64,000 nt of DNA from Photobacterium proteolyticum (GTDB taxonomy: Bacteria; Pseudomonadota; Gammaproteobacteria; Enterobacterales; Vibrionaceae). A model generated the notes under the pieces. It saw nothing but the letters and a program-made list of their open reading frames with translations, made no database searches and was not told the origin of the DNA. The position numbers and the translations under genes were made by a program. The stretch is taken from NCBI RefSeq assembly GCF_001939735.1, contig NZ_MJIL01000079.1, positions 370 to 64,369 of the forward strand, in the 5' to 3' direction. Shown here one piece after another: positions 55,143-63,836 of the stretch; the first letter of the stretch is position 1, and every line of letters begins with the position of its first letter.

Positions 55143-56585
55143 CTACTGATGCGGAAACGGTTTGCGGCGAACAAAGCGGCCATTCCCGGCTTTCCCCATA
55201 AATTCGCCATTACATGCGACAACCTGTCCACGGCTGATGGTCATCATCGGCCAGCCAAGACAATTCATATCTTCATACGGGGTATAATCGGTGTTGTCGT
55301 GTAATAAATCGTGAGTAATCGTGACCTGCTGCTTCGGATCGAACAGCACCAGATCAGCATCTGCACCTTGGGCCAGACAGCCCTTTTGCGGGTATAGCCC
55401 GAACAGCTTCGCAGGCATGTAGCTGGTTAGCTCGACAAACCGGCTCGGACTAATCCGTCCGCTCATCACGCCTTCCGAGAACAGTAGTGGCATCCGGTTT
55501 TCGACGCCGGGCATACCGTTCGGGCAGGCGCTGAAATTATCTTTACCGCGCTGCTTCTGCTCACCATAGGTAAACGAGCAGTGATCAGTTGCGACGGTAT
55601 CAATGCTACCGTCCATCAGGCCCTGCCACAGTTTTTCGCGCTCCTCGAACGGGCGCAGCGGTGGACTTAGAATAAATTTCAGCGCATCTTCGCGCTCGTA
55701 ACAACGCTCATCAAGCAACAAATATTGCGGACAAGTTTCAGCCCAGACAGGCTGTTTGTTCTGGCGAGCCAGGCGGACATAATCCAAGCCGAGCCCGTTG
55801 GATAAGTGGACGATATACAGCGGCGCATCCCCTGCCAGTTTGGCCAGATTAATCATTCTGGCAATCGCTTCGGCCTCGCATTCAAGCGGGCGGCTTTCGG
55901 CATGATACTTAGGCGCGGTCTTCCCTTCTTCGAGCAATTGCGCTCGTCTCAGAGCAATGGCGGCATCGTTCTCGGGGTGAACCGTAGTCAGGGCATGAAC
56001 TTTATTTAGCTGAGTAAGGGCGCGCAGCACAGACTCATCATCAAGCTTATAGCCGTAGGTCAGGTACAACTTAAAGCTTGAAATGCCTTCAACCTCGACC
56101 ATATCGGCCATTTCAGACAAGATTTCGTCATTAATATGCTGGATCACACCATGGAAGCTATAGTCGATGACCGCAGTGTCCTTGGCATAGTCTTTATACA
56201 CAGCCAGCTGATGATGAAGGTTGCATCCTTTGGGGCCAAATCCCATATGGTCAACCACCATGGTGGTGCCACCGCAGGCTGCGGCTCGAGTGCCAGTGTA
56301 GAAATCATCACTGCTGCGGGCTATGCCGACATCAATATTGAAGTGGGTGTGAACATCAATACCGCCCGGCATTACATACAGGCCTTCGGCATCGATAATG
56401 CGCGTCCCGGCAGGATAGCTGGAGATATCAGGGGCAACGTCGGCGATCTTGCCATCAACAATCAAGATATCGGCTTTCTTTTCATCTTGATGATCAACCA
56501 CAATACCATGGCGAATGAGCATGGCCGACGACTCGCCGTCCGTACTGTTATACAACTCCGGGGAAAAAGAACGCTTTGAAATCAT
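55143..56585 (-). CDS. hyuA: D-phenylhydantoinase/dihydropyrimidinase-like amidohydrolase HyuA
   Basis: Cyclic-amide hydrolase of 480 residues. Metal ligands: PGGIDVHTHFNIDVG, and downstream TTVHPENDA, HLSNGLGLDY and VATDHCSF. The FKLYLTYGYKLDD segment carries the lysine-containing loop that is carbamylated in this family. It opens hydantoin-like or dihydropyrimidine rings, and in the purine cluster may act on an allantoin-type product. The ATG at 56585 has AGGG seven bases upstream and adds 21 residues to the usual N-terminus (MLIRHGIVV at 56522). A compact, structured spacer separates it from ygeY. Confidence 0.88.
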   Translation of the reverse strand: MISKRSFSPELYNSTDGESSAMLIRHGIVVDHQDEKKADILIVDGKIADVAPDISSYPAGTRIIDAEGLYVMPGGIDVHTHFNIDVGIARSSDDFYTGTRAAACGGTTMVVDHMGFGPKGCNLHHQLAVYKDYAKDTAVIDYSFHGVIQHINDEILSEMADMVEVEGISSFKLYLTYGYKLDDESVLRALTQLNKVHALTTVHPENDAAIALRRAQLLEEGKTAPKYHAESRPLECEAEAIARMINLAKLAGDAPLYIVHLSNGLGLDYVRLARQNKQPVWAETCPQYLLLDERCYEREDALKFILSPPLRPFEEREKLWQGLMDGSIDTVATDHCSFTYGEQKQRGKDNFSACPNGMPGVENRMPLLFSEGVMSGRISPSRFVELTSYMPAKLFGLYPQKGCLAQGADADLVLFDPKQQVTITHDLLHDNTDYTPYEDMNCLGWPMMTISRGQVVACNGEFMGKAGNGRFVRRKPFPHQ

Positions 56586-56701
56586 GACGCCACCCTTTAT
56601 CTCAAGGCCGAAGCCTTATTCCATCTACCAAAACCTTCTCGAAGTACCAGTCAGACAACTGCTACTTCGACAAGACAAGTCAGTCAATTGGTGAAAATCC
56701 A

Positions 56702-56756
56702 TCCCGAGGGGGATATGAGGTCAGTAGTAAGGCAGAGCGTACTGACACCCTCGGGA
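56702..56756 (-). other. Two-tier hairpin in the ygeY-hyuA spacer
   Basis: Outer stem TCCCGAGGG / CCCTCGGGA (9 bp, perfect) enclosing an inner stem GTCAGTA / TACTGAC (7 bp, perfect). It lies 40 bases after the ygeY stop and 115 bases before hyuA. On the minus strand it is followed by GATTTTC. It may be a terminator-attenuator, an mRNA stability element or the core of a small RNA. Confidence 0.55.
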
Positions 56757-56795
56757 CGGAAAATCATCCTAACGCTGGCTAACCAGCATCAAGGC

Positions 56796-58013
56796 TTATT
56801 TCTTAAGCTCTTCCAGGTACATTTGTGGGATAACCGCGTACATTGCCGCACAAGTTACCAGGTGATCTTTCCAGGTCTTCTCGTTCGGCGCGTGTGCTTC
56901 TGGCTCTTTACCAGGACCAAAGCCGATAACAGGGATACCGTAACGGCCCATGATAGAAACGCCGTTAGTAGAGAAAGTCCACTTATCAACAGTTGGTTTC
57001 TTGTCGAACAGCAGCTCGTAAGATGCTTCAAGAGTCTTAGTGGCTACATGCTCTTCGTCGATCAGCCAAGTTGGGAAGTAGCACTCAGTTGGGTAAACCA
57101 AACCTGTGTATGCAGGACGGTTGTACTCGTACATAGACACAACTGCTTTTGCTTCCTGTACTGCAGGCAGAGCACGAATTTCGTCTAGTGCACCTTCCCA
57201 AGTTTCGCCCCAAGTCAGACGACGGTCGATAGACACAGCACAGCTATCAGCTACTGCACAACGGCTAGGAGATGTGAAGAAAATTTCAGATACAGTCAGT
57301 GTACCTTTACCCAGGAATGGGTCGTCTTTCAGGTTGTGAGACAGATCTTCCAGCTGGTTCAGGATTGGGCCCATCTTGAAGATAGCGTTGTCACCACGCT
57401 CTGGCGCAGAACCGTGACAGCTCACACCCGCAACGTCGATGCGAATTTCCATACGGCCACGCTGACCACGGTAGATCTGGCAATCTGTTGGCTCAGTAGA
57501 TACGACGAACTCAGGACGGATCTTGCTTTCTTCGATGATGTACTGCCAGCATAGACCGTCACAGTCTTCTTCCTGAACGGTACCAGTTACCAGCAAGGTG
57601 TACTCGTCTTCAAGACCAAGATCTTTGATGATCTTGCCGGCATAAACCATAGAAGCCATACCGCCTTCCTGATCCGATGCACCACGGCCACCGATCACTT
57701 CGTCATCTTCCATGCCCTGGTACGGGTCGAAATCCCAGTTGTCCATGTTACCCACGCCAACGGTATCGATATGGGCATCCATTGCAATCAGATGCGGACC
57801 ATGACCGATCCAACCCAATACGTTACCCATAGGGTCGATTTCTACTTTGTCGAAACCAACTTTTTCCATTTCCTCTTTGATGCGCAATACGACTTTTTCC
57901 TCGTCGCAGCTTTCGCTTGGGATTGCAATCATGTCACGTAGGAACTGGCTCATATCCGCTTTGTAGTCTTGGGCTTTTTCCAACACTTTGTCGAATGGGA
58001 TGTTCATTGTCAT
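56796..58013 (-). CDS. ygeY: Selenium-linked hydrolase YgeY (M20 peptidase fold)
   Basis: Metal-dependent hydrolase of 405 residues with M20 features: [43 protein letters not shown] with the general base Glu, and [19 protein letters not shown]. The YgeY family is found with selenium-related molybdenum hydroxylases and may cleave a ureido- or amide compound. AAGGAG lies seven bases before the ATG. G+C-rich codon use and context match E. coli ygeY. Confidence 0.92.
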   Translation of the reverse strand: MTMNIPFDKVLEKAQDYKADMSQFLRDMIAIPSESCDEEKVVLRIKEEMEKVGFDKVEIDPMGNVLGWIGHGPHLIAMDAHIDTVGVGNMDNWDFDPYQGMEDDEVIGGRGASDQEGGMASMVYAGKIIKDLGLEDEYTLLVTGTVQEEDCDGLCWQYIIEESKIRPEFVVSTEPTDCQIYRGQRGRMEIRIDVAGVSCHGSAPERGDNAIFKMGPILNQLEDLSHNLKDDPFLGKGTLTVSEIFFTSPSRCAVADSCAVSIDRRLTWGETWEGALDEIRALPAVQEAKAVVSMYEYNRPAYTGLVYPTECYFPTWLIDEEHVATKTLEASYELLFDKKPTVDKWTFSTNGVSIMGRYGIPVIGFGPGKEPEAHAPNEKTWKDHLVTCAAMYAVIPQMYLEELKK

Positions 58014-58165
58014 TGTAATTCTCCTTGGGCCGAACGGTGGTCATCGCGTCCGGCATGATGTTTTGTATTTGAAGTTGATTCGCCCTGTTTTCGATGACAT
58101 CTACAGCGCGCTAATTAATTCTTTTTTCTGCTATTCTTTCACCTGGGCTTTGTGGATTTAGTGCA

Positions 58166-58249
58166 GCTCGTTAGTACTAGGACAAAGAGAAAGCGCGGAG
58201 TTGATACCTATCAATGAGCACTTTCGATGCAGTCATTGTGCTAACGAGC
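58166..58249. repeat. Inverted repeat in the ygeX-ygeY spacer
   Basis: GCTCGTTAGTAC (58166-58177) and GTGCTAACGAGC (58238-58249) pair at 11 of 12 positions around a 60-base loop. Inside the loop TTGATA-CC-TATCAA (58201-58214) repeats the TATCA motif of the putative activator sites. Purpose unknown. Confidence 0.5.
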
Positions 58250-58261
58250 AAAAATAAATCC

Positions 58262-59464
58262 TCAAAGCGTTGGGTGCTTGCCTTGCCACACTACTTCACG
58301 GTAGTGAACAGGATCGGTATCCCCTTCGGTGTTTACTAGCAGCACGACTGAGTCTTTGTTCAGGCCCAGTTTTTCCATCAGCTTTTCGCGCTCTGGGTGG
58401 TAGTAAACAGCGGCCAGCATACCTGCGCCTACGGCACCGGATTCACCGGAGACAACCCTTGGGTCTGTGCCTAGCGGGTTACCCAGTACTCGCATACCTA
58501 GTGCGGCTACACTGTCCTGACAAGAAACGAACTGAGTCGAGCAGTCGCGCAGTACCGGCCAGCCAATCGGGTTAGGTTCGCCACAGGCCAGGCCAACCAT
58601 GATGGTTGCCAAATCGCCTTCGACATTGACCATTTCGCCTTGCTCGCTGATACCTGAGCGATAGATACAGTCAGCCAGATCCGGCTCGACAATCACGGAA
58701 TGTAGCTTGTCGGCACCGTATTGGTCACATAGGTAGCCCAGTACACCGCCGGCCATTGCACCAACGCCTGCCTGCAGGAAGACGTGTGTCGGACGCTCTA
58801 CCTGCTGCTCTTTCATTTGGTCGACAGCTTCTGCAGCCATGGTGGTATAGCCCTGCATGATCCAGGTTGGGATTTCTGTATAGCCTTCCCAAGCGGTGTC
58901 CTGCACAACTTTCCAGTTATTCTCCTCGGCTGTTTTAATCGCCAGGCGAACGGTGTCGTCGTAGTTCATATCGGTAACAATACATTCCGCGCCCAGGGCA
59001 CGAATGTTGTTAACACGCTCGTCGGCTGCGCCTTTTGGCATGTAGACCACGGCATTCTGGCCGAGTTTATTGGCTGCCCATGCCACCCCACGTCCGTGGT
59101 TACCGTCTGTGGCGGTCGCAAAGGTCATTTTTTCAGGGATATCGTTTTTCAGTTTGTCGAAATCAAAAGCATTGATGTCGAGCTTGAATTCGTCGCATAG
59201 CAAGCGGGCAATCGCGTAAGCACCACCAAGCATCTTGAAGGCACATAAATCAAAACGGTGGGCTTCGTCTTTAATTAAAATTTTGCCAACGCCGATCTCT
59301 TTGGCTAAGCAGTCGAGAGAGTGCAAAGGCGTGGGTTGGTAGCCTTCAACTTTCTGATGGAAGGCGCGGGCTTTTTCCGCTTCATCAATGGTGAATAGAG
59401 GAGATTGCTGACCGTTATAATGGCGGTTATCGGCTATCTCCATTTTTAGAGAGAATGTAGACAC
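58262..59464 (-). CDS. ygeX: Diaminopropionate ammonia-lyase YgeX
   Basis: PLP enzyme of 400 residues. KDEAHRFDLCAFKMLGGAYA contains the probable PLP lysine, ATDGNHGRGVAWAA and GVGAMAGGVLGY (glycine-rich phosphate loop) are visible, as are SGESGAVGAG near 320. The enzyme converts 2,3-diaminopropionate to pyruvate and two ammonia. It starts at GTG with GAGGT seven bases upstream. The gene lies between ygeW and ygeY as in E. coli; it may detoxify diaminopropionate or feed pyruvate to NifJ. Confidence 0.93.
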   Translation of the reverse strand: MSTFSLKMEIADNRHYNGQQSPLFTIDEAEKARAFHQKVEGYQPTPLHSLDCLAKEIGVGKILIKDEAHRFDLCAFKMLGGAYAIARLLCDEFKLDINAFDFDKLKNDIPEKMTFATATDGNHGRGVAWAANKLGQNAVVYMPKGAADERVNNIRALGAECIVTDMNYDDTVRLAIKTAEENNWKVVQDTAWEGYTEIPTWIMQGYTTMAAEAVDQMKEQQVERPTHVFLQAGVGAMAGGVLGYLCDQYGADKLHSVIVEPDLADCIYRSGISEQGEMVNVEGDLATIMVGLACGEPNPIGWPVLRDCSTQFVSCQDSVAALGMRVLGNPLGTDPRVVSGESGAVGAGMLAAVYYHPEREKLMEKLGLNKDSVVLLVNTEGDTDPVHYREVVWQGKHPTL

Positions 59465-59606
59465 GACCAGACCTCATTGAATGAATTGAGTTAAAAATGC
59501 GGGGGAACCGGGATCTGTGCCCCCGCGAAAGGGCTAGAATTAGCCAAGTTTTGTAGCTGTGGCATATATCAGATACTGATAGGGTGGAGTATCCGATATC
59601 AACTCG

Positions 59607-60794
59607 TTACTTAACGCGCTTTTCAGCTTCGTCCAATAACTGTTGCAGAACATCACCAGGTTCCTGGTACTTGCGGTTCATAATCATTGCAGCAATGATA
59701 TATGGCTTCCAGCTTGCTTCTTTGTAAGTGGCGATACGGTATTTCTCAAATACTGACTCTTCCACTTCACCTTCTTTACAAGAAACACCTGTGATATCGG
59801 CAGGCAGACAGTGCATGTATAGTGCTTCACCGTCTTTGGTCTTCTTCATCATTTCTTCGGTGCAGTGCCAATCTTTGTGGTTGGCGTTCTGAGCCAGACA
59901 TTCCTGCTCAAGTGCTTTCAGGCCATCGTGGTCATTGGCACGAAGCAGCTCGGTACGACGACCCATTACCTGGTAAGGTGCCCATGATTTTGGATACACG
60001 ATGTCAGCATCTTCGAAGGCTTCTTCCATTGAGGAAACCTGAGTAAAGCTACCGCCAGATGCTTCTGCATTCTTACGCGCTTCTTCAACTACTTCAGGGA
60101 TTAGGTCGTAACCTTCTGGGTGAGCCAGAGTCACATCCATACCGAAGCGAGTCATCAGCCCGATGATGCCCTGAGGCACAGATAGCGGCTTACCGTAGCT
60201 TGGAGAGTAAGCCCAAGTCATTGCAATCTTCTTGCCTTTTAGCTTGTCCAGGCCACCGAAGTGCTCTTCCAACCATGCCAGGTCAGCCATAGACTGAGTT
60301 GGGTGGTCGATATCACACTGTAGGTTAACCAGTGCAGGGCGGTGTGGTAGTACGCCTTCCTTAACACCATCATCCAACGCTTCGCCAACTTCACGCATAT
60401 AGGCGTTACCGGCACCTAGGTACATGTCATCACGAATACCGATAGCATCGGCACAGAATGAAATCATGTTGGCTGTTTCACGGACAGTTTCACCGTGAGC
60501 GATTTGAGATTTGCCTTCGTCAAGATCCTGCTGGGCTAGGCCTAGCATGTTGATGGCAGATGCATAAGAGAAACGGGTACGGGTTGAGTTATCACGGAAC
60601 AGTGAAATACCCAGACCATTTTTGAATACGTTTGTTGCAATATTTTCCTGGCGCATTGCTTTTAGTGCCTGCGCGGTTTTTAATACGCGCTCCAGCTCTT
60701 CCGGGCTCTGCTCCCACGTTAAAAGGAAATCTTTATTATGAAGTTCAGATTTTAGTTCATTGATTTCCTTGATTAGTTCATTAATGCTTTTCAT
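59607..60794 (-). CDS. ygeW: Carbamoyltransferase-like protein YgeW
   Basis: Protein of 395 residues in the ornithine/aspartate transcarbamoylase family. The carbamoyl phosphate motif is FRDNSTRTRFSYASA (STRTR), and MHCLPADI provides the second half of the site. It resembles YgeW/UTCase-like transferases, whose nucleobase- or ureide-derived substrate is not certain. With arcC it could run in the catabolic direction to give carbamoyl phosphate. GGGAAG precedes the ATG. First gene of the operon behind a sigma-54-like element. Confidence 0.92.
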   Translation of the reverse strand: MKSINELIKEINELKSELHNKDFLLTWEQSPEELERVLKTAQALKAMRQENIATNVFKNGLGISLFRDNSTRTRFSYASAINMLGLAQQDLDEGKSQIAHGETVRETANMISFCADAIGIRDDMYLGAGNAYMREVGEALDDGVKEGVLPHRPALVNLQCDIDHPTQSMADLAWLEEHFGGLDKLKGKKIAMTWAYSPSYGKPLSVPQGIIGLMTRFGMDVTLAHPEGYDLIPEVVEEARKNAEASGGSFTQVSSMEEAFEDADIVYPKSWAPYQVMGRRTELLRANDHDGLKALEQECLAQNANHKDWHCTEEMMKKTKDGEALYMHCLPADITGVSCKEGEVEESVFEKYRIATYKEASWKPYIIAAMIMNRKYQEPGDVLQQLLDEAEKRVK

Positions 60795-60880
60795 TTTATT
60801 CTTCCCAGTAATTAAATTTGTTATATCGTGTCCGGCTGGAAAAAGTCTGTAGGGTTAAAACAGACAGCTGACTCACCTAT

Positions 60881-60897
60881 TCCAATATCTGTGCCAA
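60881..60897 (-). promoter_or_regulatory. Sigma-54 promoter of the ygeW operon
   Basis: The minus strand reads TTGGCACAGATATTGGA, with a perfect -24 box and the -12 GC replaced by GG (12-base spacing kept). It is about 90 bp upstream of ygeW. Confidence 0.65.
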
Positions 60898-61005
60898 CAA
60901 CGAAACAAAATGGAAAAATAAATTAAAAAAAGCCGTCAGCCCTTGAATTACAAGGGGTAAGAAATTTAGAAGCAATTTATCGCTAACTCATGTTCTTGTC
61001 GCACG

Positions 61006-61072
61006 CTATCACTCACTATCAGTGATAGCGACCAAAATGATAGCGCCCCAGATGCGCTTTATCATATTGATA
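61006..61072. promoter_or_regulatory. Putative activator sites between ygeW and ygeV
   Basis: CTATCA 61006-61011, CTATCA-G-TGATAG 61016-61028 (inside CGCTATCA...TGATAGCG), TGATAG 61038-61043 and TATCA-TAT-TGATA 61060-61072. They lie 110-180 bp upstream of the ygeW sigma-54 element and 130 bp upstream of the divergent regulator gene, so they could control both. Confidence 0.6.
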
Positions 61073-61202
61073 TTCAGGTGTGACCTCGCTTGCAATTCCT
61101 ATTTCGCATCACGAATCCAATGGGAAACACTGACTTATATCAAGCAGGCATCATTCATTCTTGAGTAACTTTGTTAAGCCTTTCCCAAAAAAGACCTGAA
61201 TT

Positions 61203-62960
61203 ATGTTGAAAAACGCCCAGCAATCCGAACTCATGCAACTGCAGCCTACTATACTGCGCTTTACACAAATGCTTTCAGCCGTACTTCAGCTGGACGCAGA
61301 GGTCGTTGATGCCGATTTGGTCCGTATCGCCGGTACCGGGCCTTACAGCAAATTCTTTGGTAAGAAGCTCAATACAAGCTCAAGAATCTTTCGATATATT
61401 CTTGAAACACATAGAGAAAAGGTTGTTGTTAAATCACGTACCGATCCACTGTGCGATGGCTGTTCCAACAAAGGAACCTGTCGAGAAACGGCATTCCTCG
61501 GTGTCCCTATCATGGCCGAGGATCGCTGTATCGGGGTGATCAGCCTGGTGGCCTTCACCGAGGAGTCGCGCGAGAGAATCAAGGAAAATGTTCAGTTATT
61601 CTCTGACTACATTCAGCACATTTCCCAAATAGTAGTCGCCAAAGTCTTGGCCAGTAACAATGAACATGATGACGGACTTGATGAAGTATTTACCAGCCTG
61701 ATCGAAAATATGGATCAGGGGGTATTAGTATTAGACGGTAACAGCCGGGTAAAATATGGTAACCAACCAGCGCTGAATAACCTCAATATAGAACGCGAAG
61801 AGTTGTCCCGCGTCGAAGTCAATATTCAGCCGCTATCGTTTCACAATAATGAATTAAAGGGACACCAGCAGCACATCATATCTCTTGGCGAACGTCAGGA
61901 ACTCGTTGTCGGCCAATTTCATGACGCCCGTGGTCACCAGCTTTTTTTAATGGCCTTCCATCAACCAAATAAATCTTTTGCAATCAATGAACCGCAGCCG
62001 CAATTTACCAGTGTGATTGGTGAATGCAAAAAAATGCGCCAGTTAAAAACCTTAATATCACGTATTGCCAGCAGCCCGTCGAGCGTGCTAATTAACGGTG
62101 AAAGCGGTACGGGTAAAGAAGTCATTGCCCATGCAGTGCATGATTTAAGTACCCGAAGCGATAAGCCCTTTATTGCCATTAACTGTGCCGCGATACCAGA
62201 TCAGCTTCTCGAGAGTGAACTGTTCGGCTATGTCAAAGGCGCATTTACCGGCGCGTCCAACAAAGGCAAAACGGGTTTGATACAGGCTGCCAACAAAGGC
62301 ACCTTGTTCCTGGATGAAATTGGCGACATGTCGATGACCCTTCAGGCCAAACTGCTGAGGGTACTGGAAGAGCGCGAAGTCATGCCGATTGGCTCTAACA
62401 CCGCGATCCCGATTGATATTCGAATTGTATCGGCGACCAACCGCAATTTCGCTGAAATGATTGCCTCGAACAAGTTCCGGGAAGACTTGTACTATCGTCT
62501 CAACGTGATCCCTATTCACCTCCCGCCGCTGAAAGAACGTGAAGGTGATGTCGAGCTTCTGGTACAGTTTTTCCTTGATATACATACCCGAAAAATCGGT
62601 GTGAGCTACCCGGGCATTGCATCCGAAGCCATGGCCCGACTCAACGCCTATCACTGGCCTGGCAATGTCCGTGAACTGAGTAACCTGATTGAATATTTGG
62701 TGAATGTCGTACCGGAAGGCGACACGATTGATGTCGACTTACTGCCTCCCTATTTCGAGCAGACCAAAGTCGAGCACCAAGTCGAGAGTATTCACGCGGA
62801 CGAGTGCGCTATGAGCCTTGAAGAAATGGAAAAAATCCGCATTGAAGAAGCGATTAATCGGTTGAGCAACCGCAAACTGGTTGCCGACGAGCTGGGTATC
62901 GGTATTGCCACGCTTTACCGAAAAATCAAGAAATACGGCCTCAGCGTCAACAGCCATTAA
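61203..62960 (+). CDS. ygeV: Sigma-54-dependent Fis-type activator YgeV
   Basis: Transcription activator of 585 residues. The N-terminal part is GAF-like and includes a cysteine group Cys84, Cys87 and Cys93 (CDGCSNKGTC); a PAS-like domain is around 165-270. The AAA+ domain has Walker A GESGTGKEVIAH, the sigma-54 contact loop GAFTGA and DEIGD (Walker B), and a Fis-type helix-turn-helix ends the protein (ADELGIGIATLYRKIKKYG). It is divergent from ygeW across the palindromic sites, a normal arrangement for an operon-specific activator. The ligand is unknown. Confidence 0.92.
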   Translation: MLKNAQQSELMQLQPTILRFTQMLSAVLQLDAEVVDADLVRIAGTGPYSKFFGKKLNTSSRIFRYILETHREKVVVKSRTDPLCDGCSNKGTCRETAFLGVPIMAEDRCIGVISLVAFTEESRERIKENVQLFSDYIQHISQIVVAKVLASNNEHDDGLDEVFTSLIENMDQGVLVLDGNSRVKYGNQPALNNLNIEREELSRVEVNIQPLSFHNNELKGHQQHIISLGERQELVVGQFHDARGHQLFLMAFHQPNKSFAINEPQPQFTSVIGECKKMRQLKTLISRIASSPSSVLINGESGTGKEVIAHAVHDLSTRSDKPFIAINCAAIPDQLLESELFGYVKGAFTGASNKGKTGLIQAANKGTLFLDEIGDMSMTLQAKLLRVLEEREVMPIGSNTAIPIDIRIVSATNRNFAEMIASNKFREDLYYRLNVIPIHLPPLKEREGDVELLVQFFLDIHTRKIGVSYPGIASEAMARLNAYHWPGNVRELSNLIEYLVNVVPEGDTIDVDLLPPYFEQTKVEHQVESIHADECAMSLEEMEKIRIEEAINRLSNRKLVADELGIGIATLYRKIKKYGLSVNSH

Positions 62961-62993
62961 TACCGAATAACCAATACTACGTACTCACCATAA

Positions 62994-63020
62994 AAAGAAA
63001 CTGCCATTTTAGGCAGTTTC
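62994..63020 (+). terminator. Terminator after ygeV
   Basis: AAAGAAACTGCC / GGCAGTTTCTTT stem with an ATTTTA loop and a T-run. Confidence 0.9.
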
Positions 63021-63045
63021 TTTTTTCTTAATAGCACCTATAGAG

Positions 63046-63507
63046 CTAGAAGCTAATTGGCTTACGACCGGTAGACTGATCGGCCGGCCCGGCTTTGCTC
63101 TCCGATTTTTTCTTTCCGCCAGCTTTATTGCCGCGTGTCTTTTTGCCCGATGCCGACTTGCTGCCTCTGCCTTTTCCTGATGCCTGCTTGGCACCTGGCT
63201 TGTCTGCTTTTTTTGCCGGTTTAGGCATTGCCAGCTCAGGTTCCTGCGGTGATTCATCAACCGGCTGGTCACAAATCACAACGTAGAATTCATTGTTAAA
63301 TTCGATCACATCGCCGTCATACATCTTACGGCGCTTACGCTGCTCCAGCTCGCCATTGACGGCGACATAGCCTTCGGCAATAGCATATTTTGCTTCACCG
63401 CCGCCACTGACCGCATTGGCAATTTTCAAGACCTTGTAGAGCTCGATAGGCTGGGCTGATACCTCAACCGCCAGCGCTTCTACTTCATATTCTTCTTCAG
63501 ACATCAT
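63046..63507 (-). CDS. S4-domain RNA-binding protein with basic tail
   Basis: Protein of 153 residues. Residues 17-80 form an S4 RNA-binding domain (VLKIANAVSGGGEAKYAIAEG split, VAVNGELEQRKRRKMYDGDVIEF), similar to E. coli YbcJ. Residues 95-150 are a Lys/Gly/Ala/Ser-rich low-complexity tail. The family binds structured RNA, with no known partner. Start uses the first of two adjacent ATGs; no strong ribosome binding site. Confidence 0.85.
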   Translation of the reverse strand: MMSEEEYEVEALAVEVSAQPIELYKVLKIANAVSGGGEAKYAIAEGYVAVNGELEQRKRRKMYDGDVIEFNNEFYVVICDQPVDESPQEPELAMPKPAKKADKPGAKQASGKGRGSKSASGKKTRGNKAGGKKKSESKAGPADQSTGRKPISF

Positions 63508-63644
63508 ATAAACCGAACATGGACAATTTCGAGCTATAGTACCTCATTCTACGGCTTGATATATACCCGAGTAACTTGGCATCACTGGCAATCCTCTATC
63601 GGCTACGCTATCCTCGCGCCTTTCAACCAACCGGTAGCATAACG

Positions 63645-63836
63645 ATGTATTGCCCTTCGTGCGGACAGCCGACCTTCTCCCCTCAATCCGAGAAATCGTT
63701 TCAGTGTAGTCAGTGCAACTTTACCTTCTTTCAAAACACTGCCTCGGCGGTCCTTGCGGTTATTCGCTGCCAGGGCGAGATTCTAATTGCTACCCGACTA
63801 ACCGTTTCTACGCCTACAGATGTTGCACCGGTGTGA
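63645..63836 (+). pseudogene. NUDIX hydrolase, cut off after the zinc-ribbon region
   Basis: The N-terminus CPSCGQ...CSQCNFTFFQNTASAVLAVI is the zinc-ribbon start of an ADP-ribose/NAD-type NUDIX protein, followed by the first beta-strands (CQGEILIATR). The expected DLPGGFVDxGE NUDIX box is missing; after ATR the frame continues with unrelated residues and stops at 63836, giving 63 residues instead of roughly 180. The break is near 63800. Either a mobile element or an island begins here, or the gene has decayed. A longer in-frame start at 63576 seems spurious. Confidence 0.7.
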
